The notes below the pieces were generated by a model. It had not been told where the DNA came from, ran no database searches, and saw only the letters and a program-made list of their open reading frames with translations. The position numbers and the translations under genes were made by a program. This document shows, one piece after another, positions 50,932-64,000 of a stretch of 64,000 bases of DNA (the first letter of the stretch is position 1; every line of letters starts with the position of its first letter). The stretch is from JADJXM01 sp937967285 (GTDB lineage: Bacteria > Acidobacteriota > Blastocatellia > RBC074): contig JBFWQI010000001.1 of assembly GCA_050249535.1 (NCBI GenBank), forward strand, positions 124,001 to 188,000, given 5' to 3'.

Positions 50932-51395
50932 TACCTCATCGAAAGCCTGAACATATGAACGACACCTTTGAAATGGTTCCGCCCGCCTCTTCGGCAATCA
51001 TCGTCTTCATCTGCATCATCGGCCTTCTCGGGGCAATGACGCTGCTCTTCTCGTGGATGTCCTACAAGTCGATGCGGACGTCGATCAGCGTGCGCGACGA
51101 CAAGCTGGTTCTCGACACGGCCATCTACGGCAGATCCGTTCCGCTCTCAATGATCAAACATCAGGAAGTCGAGATAATCGATCTCGGTAAAGGATCTCCC
51201 TGGGAGCCGCGGATTCGGTCGAACGGCATCGGGCTGCCGGGATTGCAGATCGGCTGGTTCAGCCTGCGCAACGGGGAAAGGGCGCTGCTCGCCGTCACGG
51301 ACAGATCCCGCGCGGTACGAATTCCCGTCAATGACGGATATACGATCATCGCCAGCGTCAACCATCCGGAACGACTGGTCGGACTTTTGAAATAA
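50928..51395 (+). CDS. Membrane-anchored PH-like domain protein
   Basis: 155 residues (an internal ATG at 50955 would give 146). One membrane segment at about 22-45, then a beta-rich domain with 'SISVRDDKLVLDTAIYGRSVPLSMIKHQEVEIIDL' and a closing 'RAVRIPVNDGYTIIASVNHPERLVGLL', the pattern of bacterial PH-like domains (bPH_5 type). Function unknown. ATGA overlap with ybaK. Confidence 0.7.
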   Translation: MIPHRKPEHMNDTFEMVPPASSAIIVFICIIGLLGAMTLLFSWMSYKSMRTSISVRDDKLVLDTAIYGRSVPLSMIKHQEVEIIDLGKGSPWEPRIRSNGIGLPGLQIGWFSLRNGERALLAVTDRSRAVRIPVNDGYTIIASVNHPERLVGLLK

Positions 51396-51423
51396 GCGCT
51401 CGAATCCTACTGACCGTGATCCG

Positions 51424-52155
51424 ATGAAATCGATCGGCAAAAAAAGAAAGCACGATCTGGCGCGGTCTCTGCCCGACATACCGCGATGGATCGAGACGCG
51501 ATCGATGCTCCTGTCCGGCGATTGCGAACTTGTCGGACCGATCGAATCCGCGCCGCCTGCGTTCATCGTCAGGAGGCTGCGGACCGGACTGATGGCCGTC
51601 GTCGGCCTGCCTTCGCCGGGATCGATCAGTTCAGCCGCCGATGGTTGTGAGACCATTCTGGCGCCGCCGGAAACGACTGAGCACGTGCTTAGGGCGCTCG
51701 ACGGGTGGACCGCGACCAAAGCGCTGCTTCACCTGCCCGGTGAAGCGCCCTTTCCGCTTCCCGATACGAAGTTGGATATCAGGATGATCGGCGCGGCCGA
51801 ACTCGAGAGAGGACGTGAGATCCCTGACGAACTGAAGGAAGAACTGCTCGATGCCTGCAGCGTTTCGCCGGTTGCCGCGGTCTTTTCAGGATCCGAGCCG
51901 GTGTCGTTCTGTTACCCCTCGGCGATCACCGAGACTCTCTGGGACGTTTCGATCGACACGCTACGGCAATATCGAAATCGCGGATACGCCCGCGCGGCGG
52001 TGCTGTCGATGATCGAATTTATGCGAATAAGCGGGCGCCGGCCCGTCTGGGGCGCCGAGGTCTCGAATCAGGCCTCGATCGGCCTCGCCCGGAAGCTGGG
52101 TTTCGTGGTCGTGGATGAACTCAATGTTATCGTAAAGCCGGAAGGGGAGCCGTGA
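51424..52155 (+). CDS. GNAT family N-acetyltransferase
   Basis: 243 residues. The C-terminal half is a GNAT fold: 'WDVSIDTLRQYRNRGYARAAVLSMIEFM' gives the acetyl-CoA pyrophosphate loop (RNRGYA), and 'GAEVSNQASIGLARKLGFV' is the usual end. The N-terminal half is divergent, as in two-domain FR47-like enzymes. Substrate unknown. Its stop codon lies inside the left arm of a terminator stem. Confidence 0.85.
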   Translation: MKSIGKKRKHDLARSLPDIPRWIETRSMLLSGDCELVGPIESAPPAFIVRRLRTGLMAVVGLPSPGSISSAADGCETILAPPETTEHVLRALDGWTATKALLHLPGEAPFPLPDTKLDIRMIGAAELERGREIPDELKEELLDACSVSPVAAVFSGSEPVSFCYPSAITETLWDVSIDTLRQYRNRGYARAAVLSMIEFMRISGRRPVWGAEVSNQASIGLARKLGFVVVDELNVIVKPEGEP

Positions 52156-52190
52156 TTGCACTCCTCACGGCTCCCCTCGGTGTTATTTCG
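52144..52190 (+). terminator. Terminator overlapping the GNAT stop codon
   Basis: Perfect 12-bp stem GGGGAGCCGTGA/TCACGGCTCCCC (52144-52155, 52165-52176), 9-base loop, then 'tcggtgttattt'. The TGA stop is the last three bases of the left arm. It lies between convergent genes. Confidence 0.85.
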
Positions 52191-52202
52191 ATACGCTGGC
52201 CG

Positions 52203-53579
52203 TCAGCGGATCTTCGCGATCTCCTCGAAGTACTTGACGAACATCTTTATTCCGCCGGATGTCTGGCGCCAGTCGTAGTTCTCGTTCTTGGCGTGATAGC
52301 CGTGTTCGGGAAGGCTCAGGCCCAGGAAATTGATCGGCGACTTGAGATGCTTCTGAAGCGTGACCACCGCGCCGATCGACCCTCCCTCGCGGGTGAAGGC
52401 CGGTTCCTTGCCGAAGGCGAACTTCATCGCCACGCGGGCCGCGTCAGCGTAGGGCCCTGAGAAATCGCCGATGTAGGGCTCGAGCTTCTGAATCGCATCG
52501 ACGCGGACATCAGGATTGATCTTTCTGACGAAATCCCTGACCAGCCGCGCAATCTTGTCGCCATCCTGATTCGGCACCAGACGCGTGCTGATCTTTGCCT
52601 CGGCGCGGTAGGGAACTATCGTTTTCACGCCCGGCCCGCCGTATCCTCCGGTAATGCCGTGCAGTTCGAAGGTCGGCGCCGCCATAAAAGCCTTGAGCAC
52701 ATCGGCCTCCGTTTTCAGATTCGGTCTGATCGATTTCAACTCGTGCGCTCGCTTGAACTCTTTCGTCGTGAAGCCGGAATTGACGAAGCTGGCGATCTCG
52801 GACTTGGTCGCTTCGCGGACATCATCGTAAAATCCGGGAATCTTGACCTTGCCGGTCTTCGCGTCGTAGCACTGGCTTATAACCTGCGCCAGTTCGCCGA
52901 TCGGATTCCGCGCGACTCCGCCAACCAGGCCTGAATGAACATCCTTGGCATGCGTCTCGAGGCTGAAGATGAAGGCCTGGAGCCCCCTCAATCCGTAGGG
53001 CACCGCCGGCTGCTTGCGCGAGATCCAGATCGTATCCGAGACCAGAAACGAATCGGATTTCAGTTCCTTGCGGTTCTTTCTGACGAAATACTCGAAATTC
53101 GGCGATCCGATCTCCTCCTCGAGTTCCCAGATGAACTTGAAATTGAGCGGGATCTGATGCTCGACCGCGTATCGGACGGCCATCAGCGCAGTCAGCGCGG
53201 GCCCTTTGTCGTCAGTCGTTCCGCGCCCTTCGTACCTGTCGCCGGTCCTGTAGAATGTGAACGGCGCCTTGTTCCATTCCGACGGGTCCGCCGGCTGAAC
53301 GTCCAGGTGGTTGTAGATGGTTACCGTCGGGTAGTCGCTGCCGGTGACGATCGAACCGAAGACTACCGGATTGCCGGGCGTCTTGACCGGAGCGGCCGTC
53401 GCGCCAACTTCCCGCAGATACTGCGAGGCAACCTCAGCGCATTTGAGTATATCCGCCTGGCGTTCAGGCTCGCTGCTGACGCTCGGGATTTCAACCAGCG
53501 CTCCGAGCTTGTCCTCGAACTCAGCCCGGGAGCTGCGAATATATGAATCGAGATCTTTATATAGTCCGTTTTTGCTCAT
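52203..53579 (-). CDS. M20 family metallopeptidase (dipeptidase)
   Basis: 458 residues, no signal peptide. M20 zinc peptidase marks: 'IYNHLDVQPAD' (metal His and Asp), 'GRGTTDDKGPALTAL' (metal Asp), 'WELEEEIGSPNFE' (catalytic and metal Glu), 'RLVPNQDGDKI' at the dimer domain, and 'EGGSIGAV' near the end. Family members split dipeptides or acylated amino acids in the cytoplasm. AGGAGG lies 5-6 bases before the ATG. It is followed upstream by another hydrolase gene on the same strand (21 bp gap), so probably an operon. Confidence 0.9.
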   Translation of the reverse strand: MSKNGLYKDLDSYIRSSRAEFEDKLGALVEIPSVSSEPERQADILKCAEVASQYLREVGATAAPVKTPGNPVVFGSIVTGSDYPTVTIYNHLDVQPADPSEWNKAPFTFYRTGDRYEGRGTTDDKGPALTALMAVRYAVEHQIPLNFKFIWELEEEIGSPNFEYFVRKNRKELKSDSFLVSDTIWISRKQPAVPYGLRGLQAFIFSLETHAKDVHSGLVGGVARNPIGELAQVISQCYDAKTGKVKIPGFYDDVREATKSEIASFVNSGFTTKEFKRAHELKSIRPNLKTEADVLKAFMAAPTFELHGITGGYGGPGVKTIVPYRAEAKISTRLVPNQDGDKIARLVRDFVRKINPDVRVDAIQKLEPYIGDFSGPYADAARVAMKFAFGKEPAFTREGGSIGAVVTLQKHLKSPINFLGLSLPEHGYHAKNENYDWRQTSGGIKMFVKYFEEIAKIR

Positions 53580-53600
53580 CTCATCCTCCTACGATTATGT

Positions 53601-55520
<1,920 letters not shown>

Positions 55521-55604
55521 GTGATTAATTTCAGATCAGCGGGTATTGCGGATGACAATGATCCAATCGGATCGATTCGGCCTGATCGATCGGATTGAAA
55601 ATTT

Positions 55605-56300
55605 TCAGGAGATGAACTTGAGGGTTGTCTCACCGATCTTGACCACGTCGCCGTTGCTGAGCGGGTATTGCTCCTGCGGTTTGAGGCGCGTCATTCCGTT
55701 GACTATCGTTCCGTTGGCGCTTCCCAGATCCTCGACGAAAAACTGCCGCCCCTTGACAGTCACTCTGGCGTGCCTTCGCGAAATCCTGGATGCAGGATCG
55801 AACTTGGTCAGATCCACGTCGGGACGTATGCCGCGATGCGGATCGAGCCGGCCGATCGTGATCTCGCCATCGGCCGCCAGCGGATACTGCGCATCCACCT
55901 CGACATCCATGACCACCAGTTTGGCGATCGTCCTTTCGACGCTCGGCGGGCGCTCGCCGAAGTAAATCCGGTAGAGGTCGCTCGGCGTCATCTCGTGCCC
56001 GCAATGAATGCAGGGAGTTATCGACGGAACCGGCGCATTCCCGACCTGCGTCGAATAGAGCTCATTCTCATGAACCAGATTATCGAGGAAGTGTTCCCGC
56101 TCCGCTTCCGCCATCCGATCCCAGTCGATCCCTCTCTCCCGGCAGATTCGCTTGAGCTGGGCGACGGCGAAATCAAGTCTCGCCGATCTCTGCAAACGGT
56201 CGTCTTCAGCCAGCATCTGCAACAGGGAGCGCTTGTGTTCCGGCGCCAGTTGCGAAACCCAGTCCCTCAGTTGGTCTTCGGCTGATGGTGAATTCGTCAT
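55605..56300 (-). CDS. FHA domain protein with a small zinc-knuckle-like motif
   Basis: 231 residues from ATG 56300, favoured because AGAGAGG lies 9 bases upstream; a TTG three codons earlier is the alternative. Charged helical N-terminal part (1-75), then 'CIHCGHEM' (Cys97, His99, Cys100, His102) that could bind zinc, and a FHA domain from about 137 to the end with 'ITIGR', 'ISRRHARV' (phosphothreonine-binding Ser/Arg/His) and 'GSANGTIVNG'. FHA domains bind phosphothreonine peptides, so a Ser/Thr kinase partner is expected, but none lies in this window. Confidence 0.87.
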   Translation of the reverse strand: MTNSPSAEDQLRDWVSQLAPEHKRSLLQMLAEDDRLQRSARLDFAVAQLKRICRERGIDWDRMAEAEREHFLDNLVHENELYSTQVGNAPVPSITPCIHCGHEMTPSDLYRIYFGERPPSVERTIAKLVVMDVEVDAQYPLAADGEITIGRLDPHRGIRPDVDLTKFDPASRISRRHARVTVKGRQFFVEDLGSANGTIVNGMTRLKPQEQYPLSNGDVVKIGETTLKFIS

Positions 56301-56473
56301 CCCTTTCAACCTCTCTTCATCGCGATCGCATCCGCTTAGCCTGTCAATTTACCGCTGCGCGATCTCTCTGTTATTCTGCCGCGTCGTCTTTGAAGATTCC
56401 TGATGCCTCATAGTTTACTTCATTTTCACGGCCCGGACCCTCCAAATTACGCATGATTAAAAAATGTTTTGCT

Positions 56474-56501
56474 TTGATTCACAGGATTGAACTAATATAA
56501 T
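56474..56501 (+). promoter_or_regulatory. Sigma-70-type promoter for the 56678 gene
   Basis: -35 TTGATT (56474-56479), 16-base spacer, -10 TATAAT (56496-56501). It would give an unusually long leader of about 170 bases before the ATG at 56678. Confidence 0.65.
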
Positions 56502-56507
56502 ATTCCT

Positions 56508-56677
56508 TCATCATAAATCAGTCTTTTTGAAGTTATAAGAATCAGAAGGAATACAGGAAGGGAAGCGACGACGGGGGGCTTGTTTCAGTAAAGCCAATGG
56601 TTGGAGCTTCCGGGAATGACAGTCGGGATGCCGGCTCCGAACAGGAGCATTTACCTCACACATTCAGGAGAAACCTC
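56508..56677 (+). other. Long 5' leader with possible stem-loops
   Basis: Between the promoter and the ATG. Contains GGCTT/AAGCC around 'gtttcagta' and a later GC-rich part. It has an AAAGCC word as in c-di-GMP-I riboswitches, but the rest of that consensus is lacking, so I do not call one. Confidence 0.35.
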
Positions 56678-59705
<3,028 letters not shown>

Positions 59706-59967
59706 ATGTTTGTTCTTTTGTCTCCGTTCAGCATCTTTTCCTTCAGTCTCCGTGACGCCTCTGTCATCCCTGTGTCTCGGTTGTGAGTTAAACCGCGGTT
59801 ACACAGAGATCACTGAGGTCACGCAGAGAGCAGTGCTGACAGGTTACTATTTAATTTTCTGAGTTGCGATTTTCGCTGGAAAAATTCACCGAAAAGGGGT
59901 ATAAATTTCGGTATCCCCGTACAGGCTGTGCCCGCCCTATACCTCACTGGCCCCCTTGGAGTTGATA

Positions 59968-60282
59968 ATGCAGATTGAATCAAGGGTTGCTGCAACGTAC
60001 AGCAAGAATTCAGGTGTAACTGTATCAGATTATCCGGATATTCATGTTTCCGGAAAATTCAGAAATCCCGCCGATATCAAGGCGAAACATCTCACCCGCG
60101 AATCCAGAGTCGATCAGGTATCGGCGTCGGTCGTAATCGGACTGACTGCGCTTTTCATCGCATTCATGTTCGGGTGGGTGACCAGCCTGATTACTGACAT
60201 CACCGAGAACCTCCTCCTGAGCCTGTTTATGGGGCTCTGTGTTGGCGTGATAGCATACGCCCTGATGAAGGAAGAGGACTAA
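59968..60282 (+). CDS. Small membrane protein of unknown function
   Basis: 104 residues from ATG 59968; GGAG stands 6 bases upstream. About 50 polar residues are followed by two membrane segments (about 52-72 and 80-98) and a charged tail 'KEED'. No family recognised. Its last four bases overlap the 3' end of the debranching enzyme gene on the other strand. A short stem ACCGAAA/TTTCGGT (59888-59912) lies upstream. Confidence 0.6.
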   Translation: MQIESRVAATYSKNSGVTVSDYPDIHVSGKFRNPADIKAKHLTRESRVDQVSASVVIGLTALFIAFMFGWVTSLITDITENLLLSLFMGLCVGVIAYALMKEED

Positions 60283-62252
60283 CGGTCCGCGAACAGGTCG
60301 TAATCCGCGATCACTCGAAGAATTTCAGCTACGCTCCAGGCCTGGGCAATGCACCCTCCCGGTCGGTGAGGGGCGTCGCCGTCGAATACTTCAGAGATTT
60401 GACCGAGTCCGGCCTGCTGCAGATGCCGTTCGATGCCGGCCAGCCATTGGCGGGCCTCGTCTCGCGTCGATTCCGAGACTCCGAACAGTCTGAAATGCGC
60501 GTCGATGAAGGGACCAATCAGCCAGGGCCAGACCGTGCCCTGGTGATAGGCGCCGTCGCGGCTGGCGATGTCTCCTCCATACCTTCCACGATACTTCGGA
60601 TCAGTCGGGGAGAGCGTTCGCAGGCCGCAGGGCGTCAGCAGGTGATCGCGAACGGTTTCGAAGACCCGCTTCGCATACCGGTCATCCAGAATGCCATGCT
60701 TGAGACTGACGGCCAGAATCTGATTCGGTCTGATCGAAGCGTCCCGATTCTCGCCATCGATCACATCATACAGGCATCCTGTCACGTCATTCCAGAAGAT
60801 GTCGTTAAAACTGGTTTTAACCCGGGCCGCGAGCGATGCGTATTGTTCTGACCCGGACCCGAAGGCGGCGGCCAGCTTCTCCATGACCTTCAGCGCGTTG
60901 TACCAGAGCGCCTGTATTTCGACCGCTTTCCCGGTTCTCGGCGTCACGACGAAATCGCCGATTCGGGCATCCATCCACGTCAGTTGCACCCCGGGAACGC
61001 CGGCCTGAATCAGTCCGTCACCGTCGCAGTGTATGCCGTATCTGGTTCCTGAAAGGTGATGCTCGACGATATCGCGCAGGACCGGATAGATCCGCTCGCG
61101 GATAAAGTTTTCATCCCGCGTGACATCGAGGTATCTCCTGACGGCCTCGAAGTACCAGAGCGTCGCGTCGACGGTGTTGTATTCAGGCTCCTCGCCCGAC
61201 TCAACGAACCTGTTAGGAAGCATTCCCCGGCTGACGTGGTTTGAGAATTCCAGAAGGATGCTGCGCGCCGTCTCGGGCAGGCCGGCAGTCAATCCGGGCA
61301 GGGCGATCATCGTATCGCGGCCCCAGTCGGCAAACCAGTGATAGCCTGCGATGACAGTCTGCTGCTCTCCCCGCGAAACGATGAACTGCCGGGCCGCAGA
61401 GGTCAGATCCCGCCTGATTCCGCCGCCGGGAACCGAATCGGCGATCTCCACGCGGCGCGCCCTCTCACGATCGAGCAGAGCCGGCGCTTCCGAAATCAGA
61501 TGCATCGCGGTCGATACGATCAGCGCGGCGTCACCACGGGCCGTCAGATCGCACTCGAGCTGGAAATGGTTGAAGAGGTCCTCGCTGAAATCGAGGCCGC
61601 GCTCCCTCTCGGCTTCATACTCGAAGTTGCGGTACCAGTATCCGGAGGCGCTGACCGACTCCGCATCGTGAGAGAAGTGAAGTCCTGGAAGATCCGGGTA
61701 CGGTCTGATAGAGATCGTCCCGGGGCCCTCGCTGAACGTGCCGTCGATCGAAGCGTTTTCCCTCGTCAGTGAATGATAATCCCGAAACGAGACCAGCGGC
61801 CTGATCCGAAGCCGCAGGTCTCTGCAATCGGGCGGGCGTTCGATCACGCGATAACGCACGACGACGGTATTCTCGCCGTCGATCATGCAGATCTCTTTTT
61901 CCAGTTCGACGTTCCCCGCCTGCCAGGTAAAGACCGGCCACGGATCGAGTCTGAATCCGGTCTGAAGCAGGTGCCCCTGTGGGTGAATGACCGACCCGGA
62001 ATCACCCCAATACCGGTTGACGGAGATGTCGAACGATGCGCCGTCGACGATCAGCATCTCTTCGAGTTTCGAGAGCAGGGCGGCCCGTCCGGCCGGAGGG
62101 TTGACGGCGGCCATCAGCAGCGCGTGGTAGCGCCGCGTGTTGAGCCCCGTAATCGTCGAGGAGGCGTAACCTCCCAGACTGTTGGTTTCAAGCCACTCGA
62201 GATCTTTCGCGATCTCCAGATTTTCGCACGCACCGGCATCGTACTCGATCAT
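60279..62252 (-). CDS. Amylo-alpha-1,6-glucosidase (glycogen debranching enzyme)
   Basis: 657 residues, the size of bacterial/archaeal GDE. N-terminal domain with 'LEWLETNSLGGYASSTITGLNTRRYHALLMA' and the C-terminal (alpha/alpha)6 barrel with 'YHWFADWGRDTMIALPG', 'MLPNRFVESGEEPEYNTVDATLWYFEAV' and 'YHQGTVWPWLIGPFIDAH', which carry the acidic catalytic residues of the family. Removes alpha-1,6 branches of glycogen in the cytoplasm. Upstream of it lie zwf and a short repeat, so the carbohydrate theme continues, but co-transcription is unclear (154-bp gap). Confidence 0.93.
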   Translation of the reverse strand: MIEYDAGACENLEIAKDLEWLETNSLGGYASSTITGLNTRRYHALLMAAVNPPAGRAALLSKLEEMLIVDGASFDISVNRYWGDSGSVIHPQGHLLQTGFRLDPWPVFTWQAGNVELEKEICMIDGENTVVVRYRVIERPPDCRDLRLRIRPLVSFRDYHSLTRENASIDGTFSEGPGTISIRPYPDLPGLHFSHDAESVSASGYWYRNFEYEAERERGLDFSEDLFNHFQLECDLTARGDAALIVSTAMHLISEAPALLDRERARRVEIADSVPGGGIRRDLTSAARQFIVSRGEQQTVIAGYHWFADWGRDTMIALPGLTAGLPETARSILLEFSNHVSRGMLPNRFVESGEEPEYNTVDATLWYFEAVRRYLDVTRDENFIRERIYPVLRDIVEHHLSGTRYGIHCDGDGLIQAGVPGVQLTWMDARIGDFVVTPRTGKAVEIQALWYNALKVMEKLAAAFGSGSEQYASLAARVKTSFNDIFWNDVTGCLYDVIDGENRDASIRPNQILAVSLKHGILDDRYAKRVFETVRDHLLTPCGLRTLSPTDPKYRGRYGGDIASRDGAYHQGTVWPWLIGPFIDAHFRLFGVSESTRDEARQWLAGIERHLQQAGLGQISEVFDGDAPHRPGGCIAQAWSVAEILRVIADYDLFADR

Positions 62253-62265
62253 CTCTCACCCCCGA

Positions 62266-62390
62266 AAAAGTAGCAGGCAGCAGGGAGTAGGCAGTATTTA
62301 AGAAAAAACAAGCAGGTTTTTAATCGGATATAACGATCAGAAAAACGGGTTATATCTGAACACTGCCTGCCGCCAACTACCTATTCTATG
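62266..62390. repeat. Degenerate inverted repeat between zwf and the debranching gene
   Basis: Arms with 'gtaggcagt' words (62266-62296) and 'actgcctgcc' words (62361-62386) pair loosely; inside them GATATAAC/GTTATATC (62327-62334, 62349-62356) is a perfect stem. Confidence 0.5.
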
Positions 62391-62406
62391 ATCCGGGGGC
62401 GCCGGT

Positions 62407-63927
62407 TTATTCCTCGATCTTCCACCATTCCTGGCCGTCGCGGGTGAGCAGTTCATCGGCCTCTTTGGGGCCCCAGGTTCCCGCCGCATAATTCGGGAAA
62501 GCGCGCGGAGGAAGAGCCTTCCAGACGTCCAGTACCGGTTCGATGACGCACCAGCCCGCTTCGACCATATCGGCCCGCTGGAAGAGCGTTGCGTCGCCGA
62601 TCATGCAGTCGTAGAGCAGCCTTTCATATCCCGTGCTGGGAGTGCTGCCGAAATAGTCCATGTAACTGAAGTCCATCTCGACCGCGCCGACACGCATGAT
62701 CGGCCCGGGAATCTTGGCGCCAAACCGCAGCGAGATGCCTTCATTCGGCTGGATTCTGATCGCCAGGCGGTTGGTTCGGAGCCTGTCGACGGGCGTGTCG
62801 CGGAAGAGCAGCAGCGGCGGGCGCTTGAACTGGATCGAGATCTCCGTCACCCGTTTCGGCAGGCGCTTGCCGGTTCGCAGATAGAACGGGACGCCCGCCC
62901 AGCGCCAGTTCTCGATACCGAGCTTCATTGCGACGAATGTTTCGGTGTTCGAGTTCGGATCCACCTGGGCTTCGGCACGGTATTCCGGCACGGGCTCGCC
63001 GTTCATGCTTCCGCTGCCGTATTGCCCGCGGACCGTCCGCGTCAGAACATCCTCGGGATTGATCGGCGACATCGCCTGGAGCACCTTGGCCTGCTCGTCG
63101 CGAACTGCATTCGCGTCGAAAGAGATCGGCGGCTCCATCGATGTCAGCGAGACGAGCTGGAACAGATGGTTCGGAACCATGTCCCGCAACGCGCCGGATG
63201 TGTCGTAGTATCCGCCCCGTTTCTCGACGCCGACCGTCTCGGCCGCGGTTATCTGCACGCTGTCGATGTAACGCCGGTTCCAGATCGGCTCGAAGATCGC
63301 GTTTCCGAATCGAAATACCAGCAGATTCTGAACAGTCTCCTTGCCGAGGTAATGATCGATCCGGTAGATCTGCCGTTCGTCGATCACGGTCCGGATAGTG
63401 GCGTTGAGCGACCTTGCCGATTCGAGGTCCGTGCCGAAAGGCTTCTCGATGATTACACGCCGAAACTGCCCGTTGACCTCCTTCGTCAATTCGATACCGC
63501 CGAGATGCTCGATCACGGGACCGAAAAATGACGGAGCGGTGGCGAGATAGAAGAAATAATTCCCCCTCGTGCCGTGCTCTGCGTCGACTGCAGCCAGCTG
63601 ATCGCCGATGTTGCGATACGTCTGGACATCATTGAGATCGCCGCCGACATAATAGATGCGTTTCAGGAACCATTCCCAGATGCCGTCCTCGACCTCGCTC
63701 GTCGCATACGTGCGGATCTCCTGCGACAGCTGGTCGCGCCAGGCCTCGCTGGTCATCTCTGTCCGCGACGTGCCCACAATCGCAAATTGATCCGGCAGAA
63801 GTCTGCTTTTGACCAGATTGTAAAGCGCCGGAATGAGCTTCCGTTTGGTCAGATCTCCGGTCGCACCGAAGATCACCATCACGCACGGAGGGGCCGGGTT
63901 TCCCGGCGTTAATTCCTGTTCGGACAT
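62407..63927 (-). CDS. zwf: Glucose-6-phosphate 1-dehydrogenase
   Basis: 506 residues, the family length. NADP-binding 'VIFGATGDLTKRKLIPALYNL' at about 18-38, active site 'RIDHYLGKETVQNLLVFRFGN' at about 195, 'FEPIWNRRYIDSVQIT', and 'RTGKRLPKRVTEISIQFK'. First step of the oxidative pentose phosphate pathway: glucose-6-phosphate to 6-phosphogluconolactone. Weak GAGG upstream of the ATG. A tagaaagt palindrome begins 14 bases before the gene. No gnd or pgl in the window. Confidence 0.96.
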   Translation of the reverse strand: MSEQELTPGNPAPPCVMVIFGATGDLTKRKLIPALYNLVKSRLLPDQFAIVGTSRTEMTSEAWRDQLSQEIRTYATSEVEDGIWEWFLKRIYYVGGDLNDVQTYRNIGDQLAAVDAEHGTRGNYFFYLATAPSFFGPVIEHLGGIELTKEVNGQFRRVIIEKPFGTDLESARSLNATIRTVIDERQIYRIDHYLGKETVQNLLVFRFGNAIFEPIWNRRYIDSVQITAAETVGVEKRGGYYDTSGALRDMVPNHLFQLVSLTSMEPPISFDANAVRDEQAKVLQAMSPINPEDVLTRTVRGQYGSGSMNGEPVPEYRAEAQVDPNSNTETFVAMKLGIENWRWAGVPFYLRTGKRLPKRVTEISIQFKRPPLLLFRDTPVDRLRTNRLAIRIQPNEGISLRFGAKIPGPIMRVGAVEMDFSYMDYFGSTPSTGYERLLYDCMIGDATLFQRADMVEAGWCVIEPVLDVWKALPPRAFPNYAAGTWGPKEADELLTRDGQEWWKIEE

Positions 63928-63934
63928 GTTTGAA

Positions 63935-64000
<66 letters not shown>

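Noticed and set aside
56570..56677. c-di-GMP-I riboswitch in the leader
   Set aside because: Only an AAAGCC word and a small stem match; the P1/P3 partners and tetraloop-receptor parts are lacking.
59787..59830. 'cacagagatcactgaggtcacgcagag' type repeat
   Set aside because: Looks like a relic of a common dispersed word, but only one short copy is present, so it is not called.

Overview
The window looks like chromosomal DNA of a Gram-negative, GC-rich bacterium, most probably a member of the Acidobacteriota. The main reason is that four very large secreted proteins (961, 1933, 955 and 2089 aa) end in the same roughly 230-residue domain, with blocks 'VSAA.Y', 'FVSP.QINF.VP', 'GTGIR' and 'GLDQ.N..LP'. 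This is the acidobacterial 'Soli_cterm' (TIGR03437) domain. A carboxypeptidase-regulatory-type TonB receptor, two TonB C-terminal proteins and many lipoprotein or Sec signals support an outer membrane. I saw no rRNA, tRNA, CRISPR array, prophage or intact transposase.

Layout. (1) 1-9.5 kb is a nucleoside uptake and salvage block: serine hydrolase, ABC permease of the nucleoside type, purine nucleoside phosphorylase, uridine kinase, cytidine deaminase, a TonB-like protein, a Clp-fold (SDH-type) serine protease, an adenosine/MTA/SAH-deaminase-like lipoprotein and a TPR-TonB protein. Hypoxanthine phosphoribosyltransferase faces it. (2) 9.6-11.6 kb holds an AlaC-type aminotransferase and an RpiB isomerase with a microcompartment-style N-terminal extension. 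(3) 12-20.7 kb is a two-gene operon of giant secreted proteins: a BNR/NHL protein and a glycosidase-like protein. (4) 20.9-29.1 kb, all on the minus strand, runs: exported unknown, small NTF2-like protein, TonB receptor, a 62-bp tandem hairpin array, MFS exporter, penicillin-acylase-like hydrolase. (5) 29.6-35.5 kb has another BNR protein, a truncated duplicate of the 28.3-29.1 kb gene, and a two-component system. (6) 36-40.4 kb has a divergent EF-G (EF-G2 type) and RelA/SpoT. (7) 40.5-52.2 kb has the 2089-aa BNR/NHL protein, RidA, a SurA-like lipoprotein, an ABC-F ATPase, YbaK, a PH-like protein and a GNAT enzyme. (8) 52.2-64 kb has an M20 peptidase, an amidohydrolase-CIA30 fusion, an FHA protein, an exported unknown, lactate permease, glycogen debranching enzyme and glucose-6-phosphate dehydrogenase.

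Working together. The first block would import nucleosides, split them by phosphorolysis or deamination and recapture bases and nucleosides; the ribose phosphates could reach RpiB and, with Zwf, the pentose phosphate pathway. The MFS exporter and acylase overlap by ATGA and are probably co-translated. The two large NHL proteins at either end of the window share one architecture: a BNR beta-propeller region, a BACON domain, and two six-blade NHL propellers separated by an Ig-like domain.

The non-coding DNA is unusually rich. There are two copies of a MITE-like element with long terminal inverted repeats starting GTAACTGCTCAGCC. One has a perfect 8-bp target duplication, and the other carries a nested 66-bp mini-element with its own 8-bp duplication. 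A palindromic 'tagaaagt' repeat family sits at gene ends and supplies the stop codons of the EF-G2 and lactate permease genes. The 62-bp array alternates two unit types, and there are several perfect inverted repeats.
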